Assembly (NCBI RefSeq): GCF_015865035.1
Contig: NZ_JADZGI010000001.1
Coordinates: 186,001 to 250,000, forward strand
Length of the DNA stretch: 64,000 bases
Origin: Novosphingobium aureum
GTDB lineage: Bacteria; Pseudomonadota; Alphaproteobacteria; Sphingomonadales; Sphingomonadaceae
Direction of reading: 5' to 3'
Of the stretch, positions 16,334-25,553 are shown one piece after another. The notes below the pieces were generated by a model that had not been told where the DNA came from, searched no databases, and saw only the letters and a program-made list of their open reading frames with translations. A program made the translations under genes and the position numbers. Position 1 is the stretch's first letter; every line of letters starts with the position of its first letter.

Positions 16334-17668
16334 GTGACGCCTTTTCCCTGGACCGACCTCCTCATCATCGTTGGGCTGATCCTGCTCAATGGTCTTTTCG
16401 CCATGTCCGAGCTCGCGATCGTGTCCGCACGTTCCGCGCGGCTCCAGGTCTCCGCCGACAAGGGCAACAAGGCGGCGATCGCGGCAATGGCCCTGGCCCG
16501 TGACCCGGGCAAGTTTCTCTCTACCGTCCAGATCGGCATCACCCTGATCGGCATCGTCGCAGGTGCCTACTCCGGCGCAAGTCTGGGTGGGCCGGTCGGT
16601 GAGCGGCTGGCGATGCTTGGGGTACCGCCCGCCTACGCCACCGAGATCGGCTTCGCGCTGGTGATCATCGGCACGACTTATGCCAGCGTCGTCATCGGCG
16701 AGCTCGTGCCCAAGCAGCTGGCGCTGCGCGCGGCCGAGGCGGTCGCGATGATCATGGCGCTGCCAATGGTCTGGCTCTCGCGCATCATGGCGCCGGCAGT
16801 GTGGCTGTTCGACCGCTCTTCCGGGCTGATCCTGCGCCTGCTGTCGATACGCGGTTCGGGGGAGGAGCGCCTGACCTCCGAGGAACTCCAGATGATCTTC
16901 GCCGAGGCGACGCGTTCGGGGGTGATCGAGGAAGAGGAGCGCGCGATGATGACCGGGGTAATGCGCCTCGCCGATCGTCCGGTGCGCGAACTTATGACCC
17001 CGCGCAACCAGCTCGACTGGATCGACCTCGATGCCTCGCGCGAGGAGCTGATGGCGCGAATCGAAGCCTCGCCGCATTCGCTTCTGCCGGTTGCCGACGG
17101 CGAATCGCGCGACAACCTCGTGGGCATCCTCAAGGTGCGCGAAGTGCTCGCGGCGATGGTCTCAGGCCGTCCGGTGGACATTGCCGCGATGATGCGCAAG
17201 GCCGAAGTCATCCCCGACCAGCTCGACGCTATGGATGCCCTGCGCAAGCTGCAGACCGCCGAAGTGGCGATGGCGATCGTCCATGACGAATACGGTCACC
17301 TCGAGGGCGTGGTGACCCCCTCGGACGTACTCTCGGCGCTCGCGGGCAATTTCGCCAGCCATCAGGACGAGGGCGACGAGCCGATGTTCGTCGAGCGCGA
17401 GGACGGCTCGCTGCTCGTTTCGGGCTCGATGCCAGCTGATGCGCTCGCCGATCGGCTCGGGATCGAACTGCCCGAGGATCGCGAGTTCGCCACCGCGGCG
17501 GGATTCGTCATGGCCGTGCTCAAGAAGGTGCCGGGCGAGGGCGAGTTCTTCTCCGAGCAGGGCTGGCGCTTCGAGGTCGTCGACATGGACGGGCTCAAAA
17601 TCGACAAGGTGCTGGTCGGACGCGAGGCGCCCGAGCCCGAGGGTGATGGAGTCGCGGGCGAGACCTGA
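16334..17668 (+). CDS. CNNM/CBS-domain transporter-like protein (hemolysin C/CorC family)
   Basis: A 444-residue inner-membrane protein. The N-terminal CNNM (DUF21) domain at about 1-185 has four hydrophobic segments and the LNGLFAMSELAIVSA signature. A pair of CBS domains follows (about 205-335; MTPRNQLDWIDLD, HDEYGHLEGVVTPSDVL), and then a CorC_HlyC transporter-associated domain (about 350-430). Family members are linked to Mg2+/Co2+ efflux and divalent cation resistance; the hemolysin name is historical. Translation starts at the GTG at 16334, and the frame length matches the family. The gene converges on the DUF3035-lspA-ileS unit, with a long shared terminator between. Confidence 0.88.
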   Translation: MTPFPWTDLLIIVGLILLNGLFAMSELAIVSARSARLQVSADKGNKAAIAAMALARDPGKFLSTVQIGITLIGIVAGAYSGASLGGPVGERLAMLGVPPAYATEIGFALVIIGTTYASVVIGELVPKQLALRAAEAVAMIMALPMVWLSRIMAPAVWLFDRSSGLILRLLSIRGSGEERLTSEELQMIFAEATRSGVIEEEERAMMTGVMRLADRPVRELMTPRNQLDWIDLDASREELMARIEASPHSLLPVADGESRDNLVGILKVREVLAAMVSGRPVDIAAMMRKAEVIPDQLDAMDALRKLQTAEVAMAIVHDEYGHLEGVVTPSDVLSALAGNFASHQDEGDEPMFVEREDGSLLVSGSMPADALADRLGIELPEDREFATAAGFVMAVLKKVPGEGEFFSEQGWRFEVVDMDGLKIDKVLVGREAPEPEGDGVAGET

Positions 17669-17764
17669 GCGGTCTTATGCTCCGTCATCGCTTCGGCAAG
17701 GCCGGCAGGAGCCCTCGCACCGACGCTTGGCGTCCTCTCAAAGGTGCATGGGCCTGACGCAACG

Positions 17765-17802
17765 AAAGAGGCCGGAACAGCGCGTGCTGTTCCGGCCTCT
17801 TT
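17765..17802. terminator. Bidirectional terminator, 17-bp perfect stem
   Basis: AAAGAGGCCGGAACAGC (17765-17781) pairs perfectly with 17786-17802 around GCGT. It lies between convergent genes and carries T/A runs for both directions. Confidence 0.9.
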
Positions 17803-17843
17803 CGGTTTCGGTCGCAGCCCCTAGGGAGCTGCGGTGTCCTGCA

Positions 17844-18260
17844 TCAGCCGCCGATGGTGACCTGTGCGTCGCGACCGTCGCCCTCGGGGGCCGAGAGGAT
17901 CGAGCGGGTCACCTGACCCTTGGCCACGGTGTAGGTCTGGGGATCACCGACCTTCGAGCGGATGCCGGGGTCCGAGGGGCCAGCCATCGCGATGGCATTG
18001 CGCTCGATCTCCGAGCGGGCCTGCGGGCCGCCGAACAGCGCGTCCAGCGTCTGCTGCTGCAGCGCACCCTCGGACGGGCGCGGTTCGCCTTCCTTGGGCG
18101 GGGTCAGTGCGAAATCGGGCGGCACGACCAGCGGCGACTGACGCTGGACCGCGAATTCGTCGGGACGGGCGCGGTTGAACAGGCCGGTGCTGCCACAGCC
18201 GGCGAGCAGGCTTGCCCCGGCAGTCACGAGAATCAGGGCACCGGTTTTCTTCACGAACAT
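17844..18260 (-). CDS. DUF3035 family lipoprotein
   Basis: A 138-residue predicted lipoprotein. The signal peptide FVKKTGALILVTAGASLLAGC ends in a clear lipobox with Cys at about 21. The remainder is Pro-rich (PLVVPPDFALTPP, the DUF3035 hallmark) and low in secondary structure. DUF3035 proteins are found downstream of lspA in sphingomonads and other alphaproteobacteria; their role is not established. The ATG at 18260 lies 4 bp after the lspA stop, so it is the last gene of ileS-lspA-DUF3035. Encoding a lipoprotein next to the lipoprotein signal peptidase is suggestive but not proof of linked function. Confidence 0.8.
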   Translation of the reverse strand: MFVKKTGALILVTAGASLLAGCGSTGLFNRARPDEFAVQRQSPLVVPPDFALTPPKEGEPRPSEGALQQQTLDALFGGPQARSEIERNAIAMAGPSDPGIRSKVGDPQTYTVAKGQVTRSILSAPEGDGRDAQVTIGG

Positions 18261-18264
18261 CAAA

Positions 18265-18777
18265 TCAACTCTCCGGGGCAGGGTCTGCCGCTGTTTCCGG
18301 CTTGTCGCGCACAAGCAGGGATCGGGCAAGGATAATCAGGACGCCGATAGTGATTGCGGCATCGGCGAGATTGAAAATGAGGAACGGACGCCATTCGCCG
18401 AAATGCAGGTCGGCATAGTCGATGACGTAGCCGTAGGAATAGCGGTCGCGGATGTTGCCGCAGGCGCCGCCCAGCACGAGCGCGAGCGCGAGGATATCGG
18501 GCAGGCGCCGTTCGCGCAGCAGCCAGACCAGCACGAAGGCGGCGATGGCCCCGGTCATGAATACCAGCGCCCAGCGTGCCTCGGGCGAGCCTGCCGTGAA
18601 CAGGCCGAGCGAGACACCGAAGTTCTGGGTGAAGCGCAAGTCGAAGATCGGCAGCAGCGTCTTGATCTTGTCGGGACCGTAGATGCCCATGGGGCCGGTC
18701 ACGAGGTACTTGACGTACTGGTCGAGCAGGAAGATCGCGGCGGCAAGCCCGAGGCCTGCCAGCCGTTTCGCGATCAT
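18265..18777 (-). CDS. lspA: Lipoprotein signal peptidase (signal peptidase II)
   Basis: A 170-residue inner-membrane aspartyl protease that cleaves the signal peptide of prolipoproteins just before the lipidated cysteine. Four hydrophobic segments are visible. The family motifs are present: FLLDQYVKYL at about 16-25, GGACGNIRDR with catalytic Asp111, and FNLADAAITIG with catalytic Asp139. The usual GNxxDR motif is intact. The ATG at 18777 is 2 bp after the ileS stop, indicating co-translation. It would process the several lipoproteins encoded here, including the OmpA-family protein, DUF3035, DUF3576 and LptE. Confidence 0.96.
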   Translation of the reverse strand: MIAKRLAGLGLAAAIFLLDQYVKYLVTGPMGIYGPDKIKTLLPIFDLRFTQNFGVSLGLFTAGSPEARWALVFMTGAIAAFVLVWLLRERRLPDILALALVLGGACGNIRDRYSYGYVIDYADLHFGEWRPFLIFNLADAAITIGVLIILARSLLVRDKPETAADPAPES

Positions 18778-18779
18778 CG

Positions 18780-21608
18780 TCACGCCGCGGCTCCGTCGAT
18801 CTCGGCGACCGCGTCTTCGCAGCGATCGCACAGCGCGCCGTCTTCCGCCACGTCGGGCAGATGGCGCCAGCAGCGCCCGCACTTGGCCTCGGAGGTCTTG
18901 GCGACGGTCACCGCCTTGCCCTGCCCGAGCGCGACTTTCGCCGAGATGAACAGTTCGGCGAGGTCTCCGGTATCGAAACCGGCTGGAACGGCATCGGCCG
19001 GGACCTCGACCTCGGCCTCGAGGCTGGAGCGCACGATTTTCTCGCGGCGCAGCGGCTCGATCGCCTCGGTGACCTTTTCGCGCAAGGCGCGCAGGTCCTG
19101 CCAGCGAGCGGCATCGCTGTCGACCGCAGGTACCTCGGGCCATTCTAGCAGATGCACGCTGCCCGCCTCGGGATAGCGCGTGCCCCAGGTTTCCTCGGCG
19201 GTGAACACCAGCACGGGCGCGGCATAGCGCACGAGCGCGTGGAACAGCAGGTCGAGCACGGTGCGGTAGGCGCGGCGCTTCGGGTCCGAGGGGGCGTCGC
19301 AGTAGAGACGGTCCTTGCGGATATCGAAGAAGAACGCCGAGAGGTCCTCGTTGCAGAAGTCGACGAGCGCGCGCACGTAAGTGTTGTAGTCGAAGTCATC
19401 GACCGCCTCGCGCAGCGTCGCGTCGAGCTTTGCCAGGAGCGAGAGCACGTAGCGTTCCAGCTCGGGCATCTCGGCCAGCGGCAGGCGCTCTTCCTCGCAG
19501 AAGCCGTCGAGCGCACCGAGCATGTAGCGCATGGTGTTGCGCAGGCGGCGGTACTGGTCGCCCACGCCCTTGAGGATCTCGTCGCCGATGCGGTGGTCCT
19601 CGGTGAAGTCGACCGAGAGCGCCCACAAGCGGATGATGTCGGCACCGTTGGTCTCCATGACCTTCAGCGGGCTGATCGTGTTGCCCAGCGACTTCGACAT
19701 CTTGAGGCCCTTGGCATCCATGGTGAAGCCGTGGGTCAGGACCGCCTTGTAGGGCGCATGGCCGCGCGTCGCGCACGATTCGAGCAGCGAGGACTGGAAC
19801 CAGCCGCGATGCTGGTCGGAGCCTTCGAGGTAGAGGTCGGCCTTGGGGCCTTCGTAGCCTTCGGGGCGCAGAAGGTCGGGCCACTTGCCCGATTCGAGCA
19901 CGAAGGCGTGAGTCGAACCCGAATCGAACCAGACGTCGAGGATGTCGACCACGCGCTCGTAGTCGTCGGCCTTGTAGGCATCGCCCAGGTATTCCTGCGC
20001 GCGCGCGTCCGACCAGGCGTCGACGCCGGTCTCGCGGATGGCCGCGACGATGCGCGCGTTGACCGCATCGTCGACGAGGTATTCGCCGGTCTTGCGGTCG
20101 ACGAACAGCGTGATCGGCACGCCCCAGGCACGCTGGCGCGAAAGCACCCAGTCGGGACGTCCCTCGACCATCGCGCCGATGCGGTTGCGGCCCTTTTCGG
20201 GCACGAAACGCGTGTCGGCGATGGCCTGCACGGCGGTTTCGCGCAGCGTCTTGCCCGCGGGCATCCCGGCCTCGGGGGCGAGCTTGTCCATCGGCACGAA
20301 CCACTGCGGGGTGCAGCGGTAGATCACCTTGGCCTTCGAGCGCCACGAGTGCGGATAGGAATGGGTATAGTCGGCGCTGGCCGAGAGCAGCGCGCCGGCT
20401 TCGCGCAGGTCCGAGCAGACCGGGCCGTCGGGCGCATTGAACTTGGGATTGATGACCGACATCGAGCGCTCGTCGGCGCGGCCGAGCCAGCCCCAGTCCT
20501 CGCGGTAGCGGCCATCGGCCTCGACTACGAACTTGGGATTGAGGCCATTGGCCTTGCACAGGTCGAAGTCGTCCTCGCCGTGGTCGGGGGCCATGTGCAC
20601 GAGGCCGGTACCCGAATCGGTGGTGACGAAGCTCGAGCCGTCGAGCAGCGGGCGAAGTTCAGCATAGAACCCGCCGAGATGGTGCATCGGGTGACGCACC
20701 CTGGTGCCCTTGAGCGAGGCGCCCTTGATGAAGAAGTGCAGGTCGTGGGCCTCGTGGCCCATGCGCTTGACGAAGCTATCGACCAGCGGTTCGGCGATGA
20801 GGAAGCGGCGTCCCTCGATCTCGATCAGGTGGTAGTCGATGTGCGCGCCATAGGCGAGCGCCTGGTTGACCGGGATCGTCCAGGGCGTGGTCGTCCAGAT
20901 CACCGCGAAAGCACCGACCAGATCCGCGTCCTCGGCCTCGACGATCTCGAAGGCGACGTCGATCTGGGTCGAGGTGATGTCCTCGTACTCGACCTCGGCT
21001 TCGGCGAGCGCGGTCTTCTCGACCGGGGACCACATCACCGGCTTGGCGCCGCGGTAGAGCATGTCGCTCTTCGCGAACTTGAGCAATTCGCCCACGATGG
21101 TCGCCTCGGCGTCGAAGTCCATCGTCAGGTAGGGGTGATCCCAGTCACCGCCCACGCCAAGACGCTTGAGCTGGTCGCGCTGGGTGTCGACCCACTGGCG
21201 GGCATAGGCGCGGCACTCGGCGCGGAATTCCTCGGCCGGGACCTCGTCCTTGTTCTTTTTCTTCTTGCGGTAGAGTTCCTCGACCTTCCACTCGATGGGA
21301 AGGCCATGGCAGTCCCAGCCCGGCACGTAGGGCGCGTCCTTGCCCAGCAGCGTCTGCGTGCGCACGACCATGTCCTTGAGGATGTGGTTGAGCGCATGGC
21401 CGATGTGCATGTCGCCATTGGCGTAGGGCGGGCCGTCGTGGAGGATGAACTTCTCGCGTCCGGCGCGGGCCTCGCGAATCTGCCTGTAGAGACCCTCGTC
21501 CTCCCAGCGCGACAGAATACCCGGCTCCTTCTGGGCGAGGCCGGCCTTCATGGGGAAATCGGTCTTCGGCAGGAAGACGGTGTCTTTGTAATCGCGCTGT
21601 TCGGTCAT
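18780..21608 (-). CDS. ileS: Isoleucyl-tRNA synthetase
   Basis: A 942-residue class I aminoacyl-tRNA synthetase that charges tRNA-Ile. Visible are the HIGH motif at 68-71, the editing CP1 region with WTTTPWTIP near 239-246 and DSGTGLVHMAPDHGEDDF near 331-349, and KMSKS at 636-640. A C-terminal zinc finger has two Cys pairs (CGRCW and CDRC). The length and the zinc finger mark the bacterial housekeeping (mupirocin-sensitive) class. A basic YRKKKKNKD run at about 113-121 is unremarkable. It is upstream of lspA in one transcription unit and 83 bp after ribF. Confidence 0.97.
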   Translation of the reverse strand: MTEQRDYKDTVFLPKTDFPMKAGLAQKEPGILSRWEDEGLYRQIREARAGREKFILHDGPPYANGDMHIGHALNHILKDMVVRTQTLLGKDAPYVPGWDCHGLPIEWKVEELYRKKKKNKDEVPAEEFRAECRAYARQWVDTQRDQLKRLGVGGDWDHPYLTMDFDAEATIVGELLKFAKSDMLYRGAKPVMWSPVEKTALAEAEVEYEDITSTQIDVAFEIVEAEDADLVGAFAVIWTTTPWTIPVNQALAYGAHIDYHLIEIEGRRFLIAEPLVDSFVKRMGHEAHDLHFFIKGASLKGTRVRHPMHHLGGFYAELRPLLDGSSFVTTDSGTGLVHMAPDHGEDDFDLCKANGLNPKFVVEADGRYREDWGWLGRADERSMSVINPKFNAPDGPVCSDLREAGALLSASADYTHSYPHSWRSKAKVIYRCTPQWFVPMDKLAPEAGMPAGKTLRETAVQAIADTRFVPEKGRNRIGAMVEGRPDWVLSRQRAWGVPITLFVDRKTGEYLVDDAVNARIVAAIRETGVDAWSDARAQEYLGDAYKADDYERVVDILDVWFDSGSTHAFVLESGKWPDLLRPEGYEGPKADLYLEGSDQHRGWFQSSLLESCATRGHAPYKAVLTHGFTMDAKGLKMSKSLGNTISPLKVMETNGADIIRLWALSVDFTEDHRIGDEILKGVGDQYRRLRNTMRYMLGALDGFCEEERLPLAEMPELERYVLSLLAKLDATLREAVDDFDYNTYVRALVDFCNEDLSAFFFDIRKDRLYCDAPSDPKRRAYRTVLDLLFHALVRYAAPVLVFTAEETWGTRYPEAGSVHLLEWPEVPAVDSDAARWQDLRALREKVTEAIEPLRREKIVRSSLEAEVEVPADAVPAGFDTGDLAELFISAKVALGQGKAVTVAKTSEAKCGRCWRHLPDVAEDGALCDRCEDAVAEIDGAAA

Positions 21609-21691
21609 GACCGGCGGGCACTAGAACAATTGCGCGACGGTTGGAAGAGTGCGCGAGGGCACCGATGCCTCGATTCTGGCGAGGATCGCCC

Positions 21692-22624
21692 TCAGTCGAG
21701 CCGTTCGAGCAGTTCGCGCGCGCGCGCGCAGTCCGCGTTCATCTGTTCGACGAGTGCGTCGAGCGAATCGAACTTCTCCTCCGAGCGCAGGAAGTGGTGG
21801 AACGAGACCTCGATCACCTGCGCGTAGAGGTTTTCGGAAAAGTCGAAGAAATAGGGCTCGAGCAGTTCCTTGGGCGGGGTGAAGGTCGGGCGGATGCCGA
21901 GGTTGGCCGCGCCCTTGAGCACGCGCCCGTCGGGCAGGCGCCCGGTCACCGCATAGATGCCGTAGCGCGGGCGCAGGTAGCTGCCCATGTCGATGTTGGC
22001 GGTGGGAAAGCCGATCGTGCGGCCCAGCTTGTCGCCGTGCTGAACGGGCCCGCGGATCGCGAAGGGACGGGTGAGCAGGCGCGCGGCGGCCTCGCACTCG
22101 CCGAGGCGCAGCGCGTCACGGATGCGGCTGGAGGAGACCGTGCCGTCCTCGTCGCTGATCGGACCGACGGTGCGCGCGGCCAGCCCGTGCGGTGCGCCGA
22201 TCTCGCCCAGCACCTGCGGGTTGCCGCCGCGCCCCTTGCCGAAGGTGAAGTCCTCGCCGGTGACCACGCCGCGCGCGCCAAGGTGCGCGACGAGCATGGT
22301 CTCGACCCATTCGCGTGCAGGCATCGCGGCCATCGCCTGGTCGAATTTCAGGACCAGCATGGCATCGGCGCCCGCGCCGGCGAAGAGGGCCTCGCGCTGG
22401 TCGAGGCTGGTCAGGCGGAAGGGCTCGGCATCGGGCTTGAACAGGCGCACCGGGTGCGGGTCGAAGGTCGCGACGATGACCGGGCGGCCTTCCTCGCGCG
22501 CCCAGCGGATCGCTTCGCCGACAACGGCCTGGTGGCCGAGATGGAAGCCGTCGAAATTGCCCAGCGCGATGATCGCGCCGCGCAGGGCTTCGGGAACGGG
22601 ACGGATGTTGTCGAGGCGAATCAT
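21692..22624 (-). CDS. ribF: Bifunctional riboflavin kinase / FAD synthetase
   Basis: A 310-residue enzyme that phosphorylates riboflavin to FMN and adenylates FMN to FAD. The N-terminal nucleotidyltransferase domain shows GNFDGFHLGHQAV (HxGH at about 28-31), ATFDPHPVRLF and the SSSRIRDAL motif at about 163. The C-terminal kinase domain shows RTIGFPTANI, RYGIYAV and GAANLGIRPTF. Length is normal. It supplies FAD for flavoproteins such as the ETF and glutamate synthase encoded in this window. It lies 9 bp downstream of folA, so the two are probably co-transcribed. Confidence 0.96.
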   Translation of the reverse strand: MIRLDNIRPVPEALRGAIIALGNFDGFHLGHQAVVGEAIRWAREEGRPVIVATFDPHPVRLFKPDAEPFRLTSLDQREALFAGAGADAMLVLKFDQAMAAMPAREWVETMLVAHLGARGVVTGEDFTFGKGRGGNPQVLGEIGAPHGLAARTVGPISDEDGTVSSSRIRDALRLGECEAAARLLTRPFAIRGPVQHGDKLGRTIGFPTANIDMGSYLRPRYGIYAVTGRLPDGRVLKGAANLGIRPTFTPPKELLEPYFFDFSENLYAQVIEVSFHHFLRSEEKFDSLDALVEQMNADCARARELLERLD

Positions 22625-22633
22625 CGGCGGCGG

Positions 22634-23131
22634 CTATAGGGCGCGTTCGAGCGTCACGAAAGCGTGTGCCGGGAAGGCACCTTGCGCGCCATGCTCCTCG
22701 CGCGCGGTCTCGCGCCAGCCGGGACCGGGTTCGGGCATCGTGGTGTCACCCTCGAAACGGCCATGGACTTCGGTCAGCTCGATGCGGTTCGCCAGTCCCA
22801 TGAATTCGCCGTAGATCTGCGCGCCGCCGATCACCGCCACGCTGCCGCTGGCGTCTTCGGGCAGGGCGAGGGCGAGCGCGCCTGCGACATCGTGTGCGAC
22901 TTCGGCGCCGTCCGCCTGCCAGCCCGAATCGCGGGTGAGCACGATGTGACGGCGGCCGGGCAGGGGCGAGGGGAAGCTCTCGAAGGTCTTGCGGCCCATG
23001 ATCATCGGCAGGCCCATGGTCATGGCCTTGAAGCGCTTGAGGTCGGCAGGCAGGCGCCAGGGCAGGGCGCCGTCCTTGCCGATCACGCCGTTTTCGGCGC
23101 GCGCGTAGATGAGGAAGATGTCGCGTGCCAT
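22634..23131 (-). CDS. folA: Dihydrofolate reductase
   Basis: A 165-residue NADPH-dependent DHFR that makes tetrahydrofolate. It shows the conserved core: YARAENGVIGKDGALPWRLP (Trp and substrate loop), acidic LPADLKRFKAMTMG with the catalytic-site Asp, IMGRKTFESFP, and VIGGAQIYGEFM. I place the start at 23131, where the protein reads MARDIFLIYARAENG; the longer open frame upstream overlaps purK and is not real. It follows purK by 44 bp in a long minus-strand gene run. Confidence 0.93.
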   Translation of the reverse strand: MARDIFLIYARAENGVIGKDGALPWRLPADLKRFKAMTMGLPMIMGRKTFESFPSPLPGRRHIVLTRDSGWQADGAEVAHDVAGALALALPEDASGSVAVIGGAQIYGEFMGLANRIELTEVHGRFEGDTTMPEPGPGWRETAREEHGAQGAFPAHAFVTLERAL

Positions 23132-23175
23132 GCCCCGGTCCCTAGCCCAGTCTGTATCCGTGCCGAACCCGCGTC

Positions 23176-24234
23176 TCAGTCGAAGGTGAGCCAGGTGACG
23201 TGGCCCATCTTGCGGCCCGGGCGCGCGGCGGCCTTGCCGTAGAGGTGCAGGTGGTTGGCCGGATCGGCGAGGATCTGCGCCCAGTCGTGGGCTTCGTCGC
23301 CGATCAGGTTGCGCATGCGCGCCCCGCCGGTGACGGTCTCGGTGCTGCCCAGCGGCAAACCGCAGATCGCGCGCACGTGGTTCTCGAACTGGCAGGTGAC
23401 CGCGCCCTCGATGGTCCAGTGGCCCGAGTTGTGGACGCGCGGCGCCATCTCGTTGAACACCGGGCCGTTGGCGGTGGCGAAGAACTCGAGCGTCAGCACG
23501 CCGACGTAATCGAGCGCCTCGGCGACCTTGGCGGCCAGTTCGCGCGCTGCGGGTACCTGCTCGGTGATGACCGCGGGCGCGGGGACGGTGCTGAGTGCGA
23601 GGATGCCGTTCTCGTGCTCGTTGTGCGCCGAATCGAAGTAGCGGATGTCGCCGTCCGCACCGCGGCACGCGATCACCGAGAACTCGGCGGCGAAGTCCAC
23701 GAAGCCCTCGTAGATCAGCGCGGTGTCGGGCAGTTCGAGCGCCTCGGCATCGGTGGGGGACATGATCCGCCACTGGCCCTTGCCGTCGTAGCCGTCGCGT
23801 CGGGTCTTGAGGATGCCCGGCGTGCCGATCGTCTCGATCGCGTGCATCAGGTCCGCCTTCGAATCGACCGGCGCGAAGGGCGCGGGCGTGCCGCCCAGCT
23901 CGGTCACGAAGGTCTTTTCGGCGAGGCGGTCCTGCGCGGTCTCGAGCGCGCGCGGATGCGGATAGACCGGCACGTCGCCGAGCGCTGCCAACGGGGCCAC
24001 GGGCACGTTCTCGAACTCGTAGGTCACCACGGCGCAGTCCGCCGCAAAGGCGGAGAGGCCGGCCGCATAGTCGTAGTCGGCACGCGTGTGCGCGGCGCTG
24101 ACCTCGGCGGCGACCGAGTGTTCCTCGGGGGCGTAGATATGGCAGCGGTAGCCGAGCCGGGCCGCGGCCATCGCGATCATGCGCCCGAGCTGGCCGCCGC
24201 CAAGAATTCCGATGGTTTCGCCGGGAGCAATCAT
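23176..24234 (-). CDS. purK: N5-carboxyaminoimidazole ribonucleotide synthase
   Basis: A 352-residue ATP-grasp enzyme that converts AIR, bicarbonate and ATP to N5-CAIR in purine synthesis, feeding PurE. Visible are the N-terminal ILGGGQLGRMIAMAAARLGY Rossmann-like segment, ATP-grasp residues around LKTRRDGYDGKGQW (about 140-153), ALIYEGFVDFAAEFSV, and the FATANGPVFNEMAPRVHNSGHWTIEG metal/substrate region (about 255-280). Length is standard. It is 39 bp downstream of purE, the normal gene pairing. Confidence 0.96.
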   Translation of the reverse strand: MIAPGETIGILGGGQLGRMIAMAAARLGYRCHIYAPEEHSVAAEVSAAHTRADYDYAAGLSAFAADCAVVTYEFENVPVAPLAALGDVPVYPHPRALETAQDRLAEKTFVTELGGTPAPFAPVDSKADLMHAIETIGTPGILKTRRDGYDGKGQWRIMSPTDAEALELPDTALIYEGFVDFAAEFSVIACRGADGDIRYFDSAHNEHENGILALSTVPAPAVITEQVPAARELAAKVAEALDYVGVLTLEFFATANGPVFNEMAPRVHNSGHWTIEGAVTCQFENHVRAICGLPLGSTETVTGGARMRNLIGDEAHDWAQILADPANHLHLYGKAAARPGRKMGHVTWLTFD

Positions 24235-24273
24235 GCGCTGTCTGGTCTGCCTAGAGGGGTTTCGGGAAGAGGG

Positions 24274-24765
24274 TCAGGTCGAGGAGGGGCGCTCGGCCAC
24301 GCTCGCGGTCTGCTCGGCGCGCAGCGCCTTGAGCCGCCCGGCAAGCGCTTCGTCCGAAGTCGAGAGGATCGAGGCGGCGAGCAGGCCTGCATTGGCCGCA
24401 CCGGCCTCGCCGATGGCGAGCGTGCCGACCGGGATGCCGGCGGGCATCTGCACGATCGAGAGCAGGCTGTCCTGGCCCGAGAGCGCGCGGCTCTGCACAG
24501 GCACGCCGAGCACCGGCAAGTGCGTCATCGCGGCGACCATGCCGGGCAGGTGGGCAGCGCCCCCGGCCCCGGCGATGATCACCTTGAAGCCGTCAGCTTC
24601 GGCGCCCTTGGCGAATTCGACCAGACGGTCGGGGGTGCGGTGCGCCGAGACGATGCGCGCATCGTAGGCGATCTCGAGCTTGTCGAGCATCTGGGCGGCG
24701 CGCTCCATGGTCGGCCAGTCCGACTGGCTGCCCATGATGATCGCGACGCGGGGTGCCTCGCTCAT
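24274..24765 (-). CDS. purE: N5-carboxyaminoimidazole ribonucleotide mutase
   Basis: A 163-residue class I PurE that moves the carboxyl group of N5-CAIR to give CAIR. The diagnostic segments are VAIIMGSQSDWPTM at 7-20, VSAHRTPDRLVEFA with the catalytic His, and IAGAGGAAHLPGMVAAMT. VLGVPVQSRALSGQDSLLSI follows. The dependence on PurK, encoded next door, fits the class I type. Its ATG lies one base after the gpmA stop, so translation of the two is probably coupled. Confidence 0.96.
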   Translation of the reverse strand: MSEAPRVAIIMGSQSDWPTMERAAQMLDKLEIAYDARIVSAHRTPDRLVEFAKGAEADGFKVIIAGAGGAAHLPGMVAAMTHLPVLGVPVQSRALSGQDSLLSIVQMPAGIPVGTLAIGEAGAANAGLLAASILSTSDEALAGRLKALRAEQTASVAERPSST

Positions 24766-24766
24766 C

Positions 24767-25459
24767 TCAACGCTCCGAGAGATAGTAGCGGTCGCTCACG
24801 CCGAGATCGGCGTCGAGCTCGTAGACGATCGGCTGGCCGGTCGGGATCTCGAGCCCGGTGATCTCCTCGTCGGAGATGCCCGAGAGGTGCTTGACCAGCG
24901 CGCGCAGCGAGTTGCCGTGCGCCGAGACGATCACGGTCGCATCGTGGCTGGCCTTGAGGTGCGGCACGATCGAGCTCTCGTAGTAGGGCAGGACGCGCGC
25001 GATGGTGTCCTTGAGGCTCTCGGTCATCGGCACGTCGATCCCGGCGTAGCGCGGGTCGGCGGAGAGGTCGAACTCGCTGCCCGCATCCATCACCGGCGGG
25101 GGCGTGTCGAAGCTGCGGCGCCAGATCTTGACCTGGTCCTCGCCGTGCTTGGCTGCGGTCTCGGCCTTGTCGAGCCCGGTGAGGCCGCCGTAGTGGCGCT
25201 CGTTGAGGCGCCAGTCCTTGGTTTCGGGAATCCACAGGATGCCCGCCGCCTCGAGCGCGTAGTGCAGCGTCTTGATCGCGCGGGTCTGCAGCGAAGTGAA
25301 GGCGACGGTGGGCAGCATGCCCTTGTCCTTCAGCAACTTGCCGGCAGCGCGGGCCTCTGCCTCGCCCTTTTCGGTGAGGTCCACGTCCCACCAGCCGGTG
25401 AAGCGGTTTTCGAGGTTCCACTGGCTCTGGCCGTGGCGGACAAGGATCAGACGGGGCAA
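24767..25459 (-). CDS. gpmA: 2,3-bisphosphoglycerate-dependent phosphoglycerate mutase
   Basis: A 230-residue histidine phosphatase-superfamily mutase interconverting 3- and 2-phosphoglycerate. The catalytic RHG is at 8-10 within LILVRHGQSQWN, followed by FTGWWDVDLTEKGEAEA, the ERHYGGLTGLDKAE segment and the second catalytic His in VSAHGNSLRALVKHL. Length matches the dPGM form (about 230-250). It opens the minus-strand run gpmA-purE-purK-folA-ribF-ileS-lspA. Metabolic links within that run are loose, although glycolysis, purine and cofactor synthesis are all housekeeping functions. Confidence 0.96.
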   Translation of the reverse strand: MPRLILVRHGQSQWNLENRFTGWWDVDLTEKGEAEARAAGKLLKDKGMLPTVAFTSLQTRAIKTLHYALEAAGILWIPETKDWRLNERHYGGLTGLDKAETAAKHGEDQVKIWRRSFDTPPPVMDAGSEFDLSADPRYAGIDVPMTESLKDTIARVLPYYESSIVPHLKASHDATVIVSAHGNSLRALVKHLSGISDEEITGLEIPTGQPIVYELDADLGVSDRYYLSER

Positions 25460-25553
25460 GGCAGGTATCCTCTACTGGAGACGGCCATCGCGTGTGGCCG
25501 CAGTGACAAGGGGCACTCTCATGCAGTTTGACTGAACGTACAGGCCGCAGCCC

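Noticed and set aside
19152..21827. A long plus-strand open frame across ileS
   Set aside because: Antisense shadow of ileS; no start context or family features.
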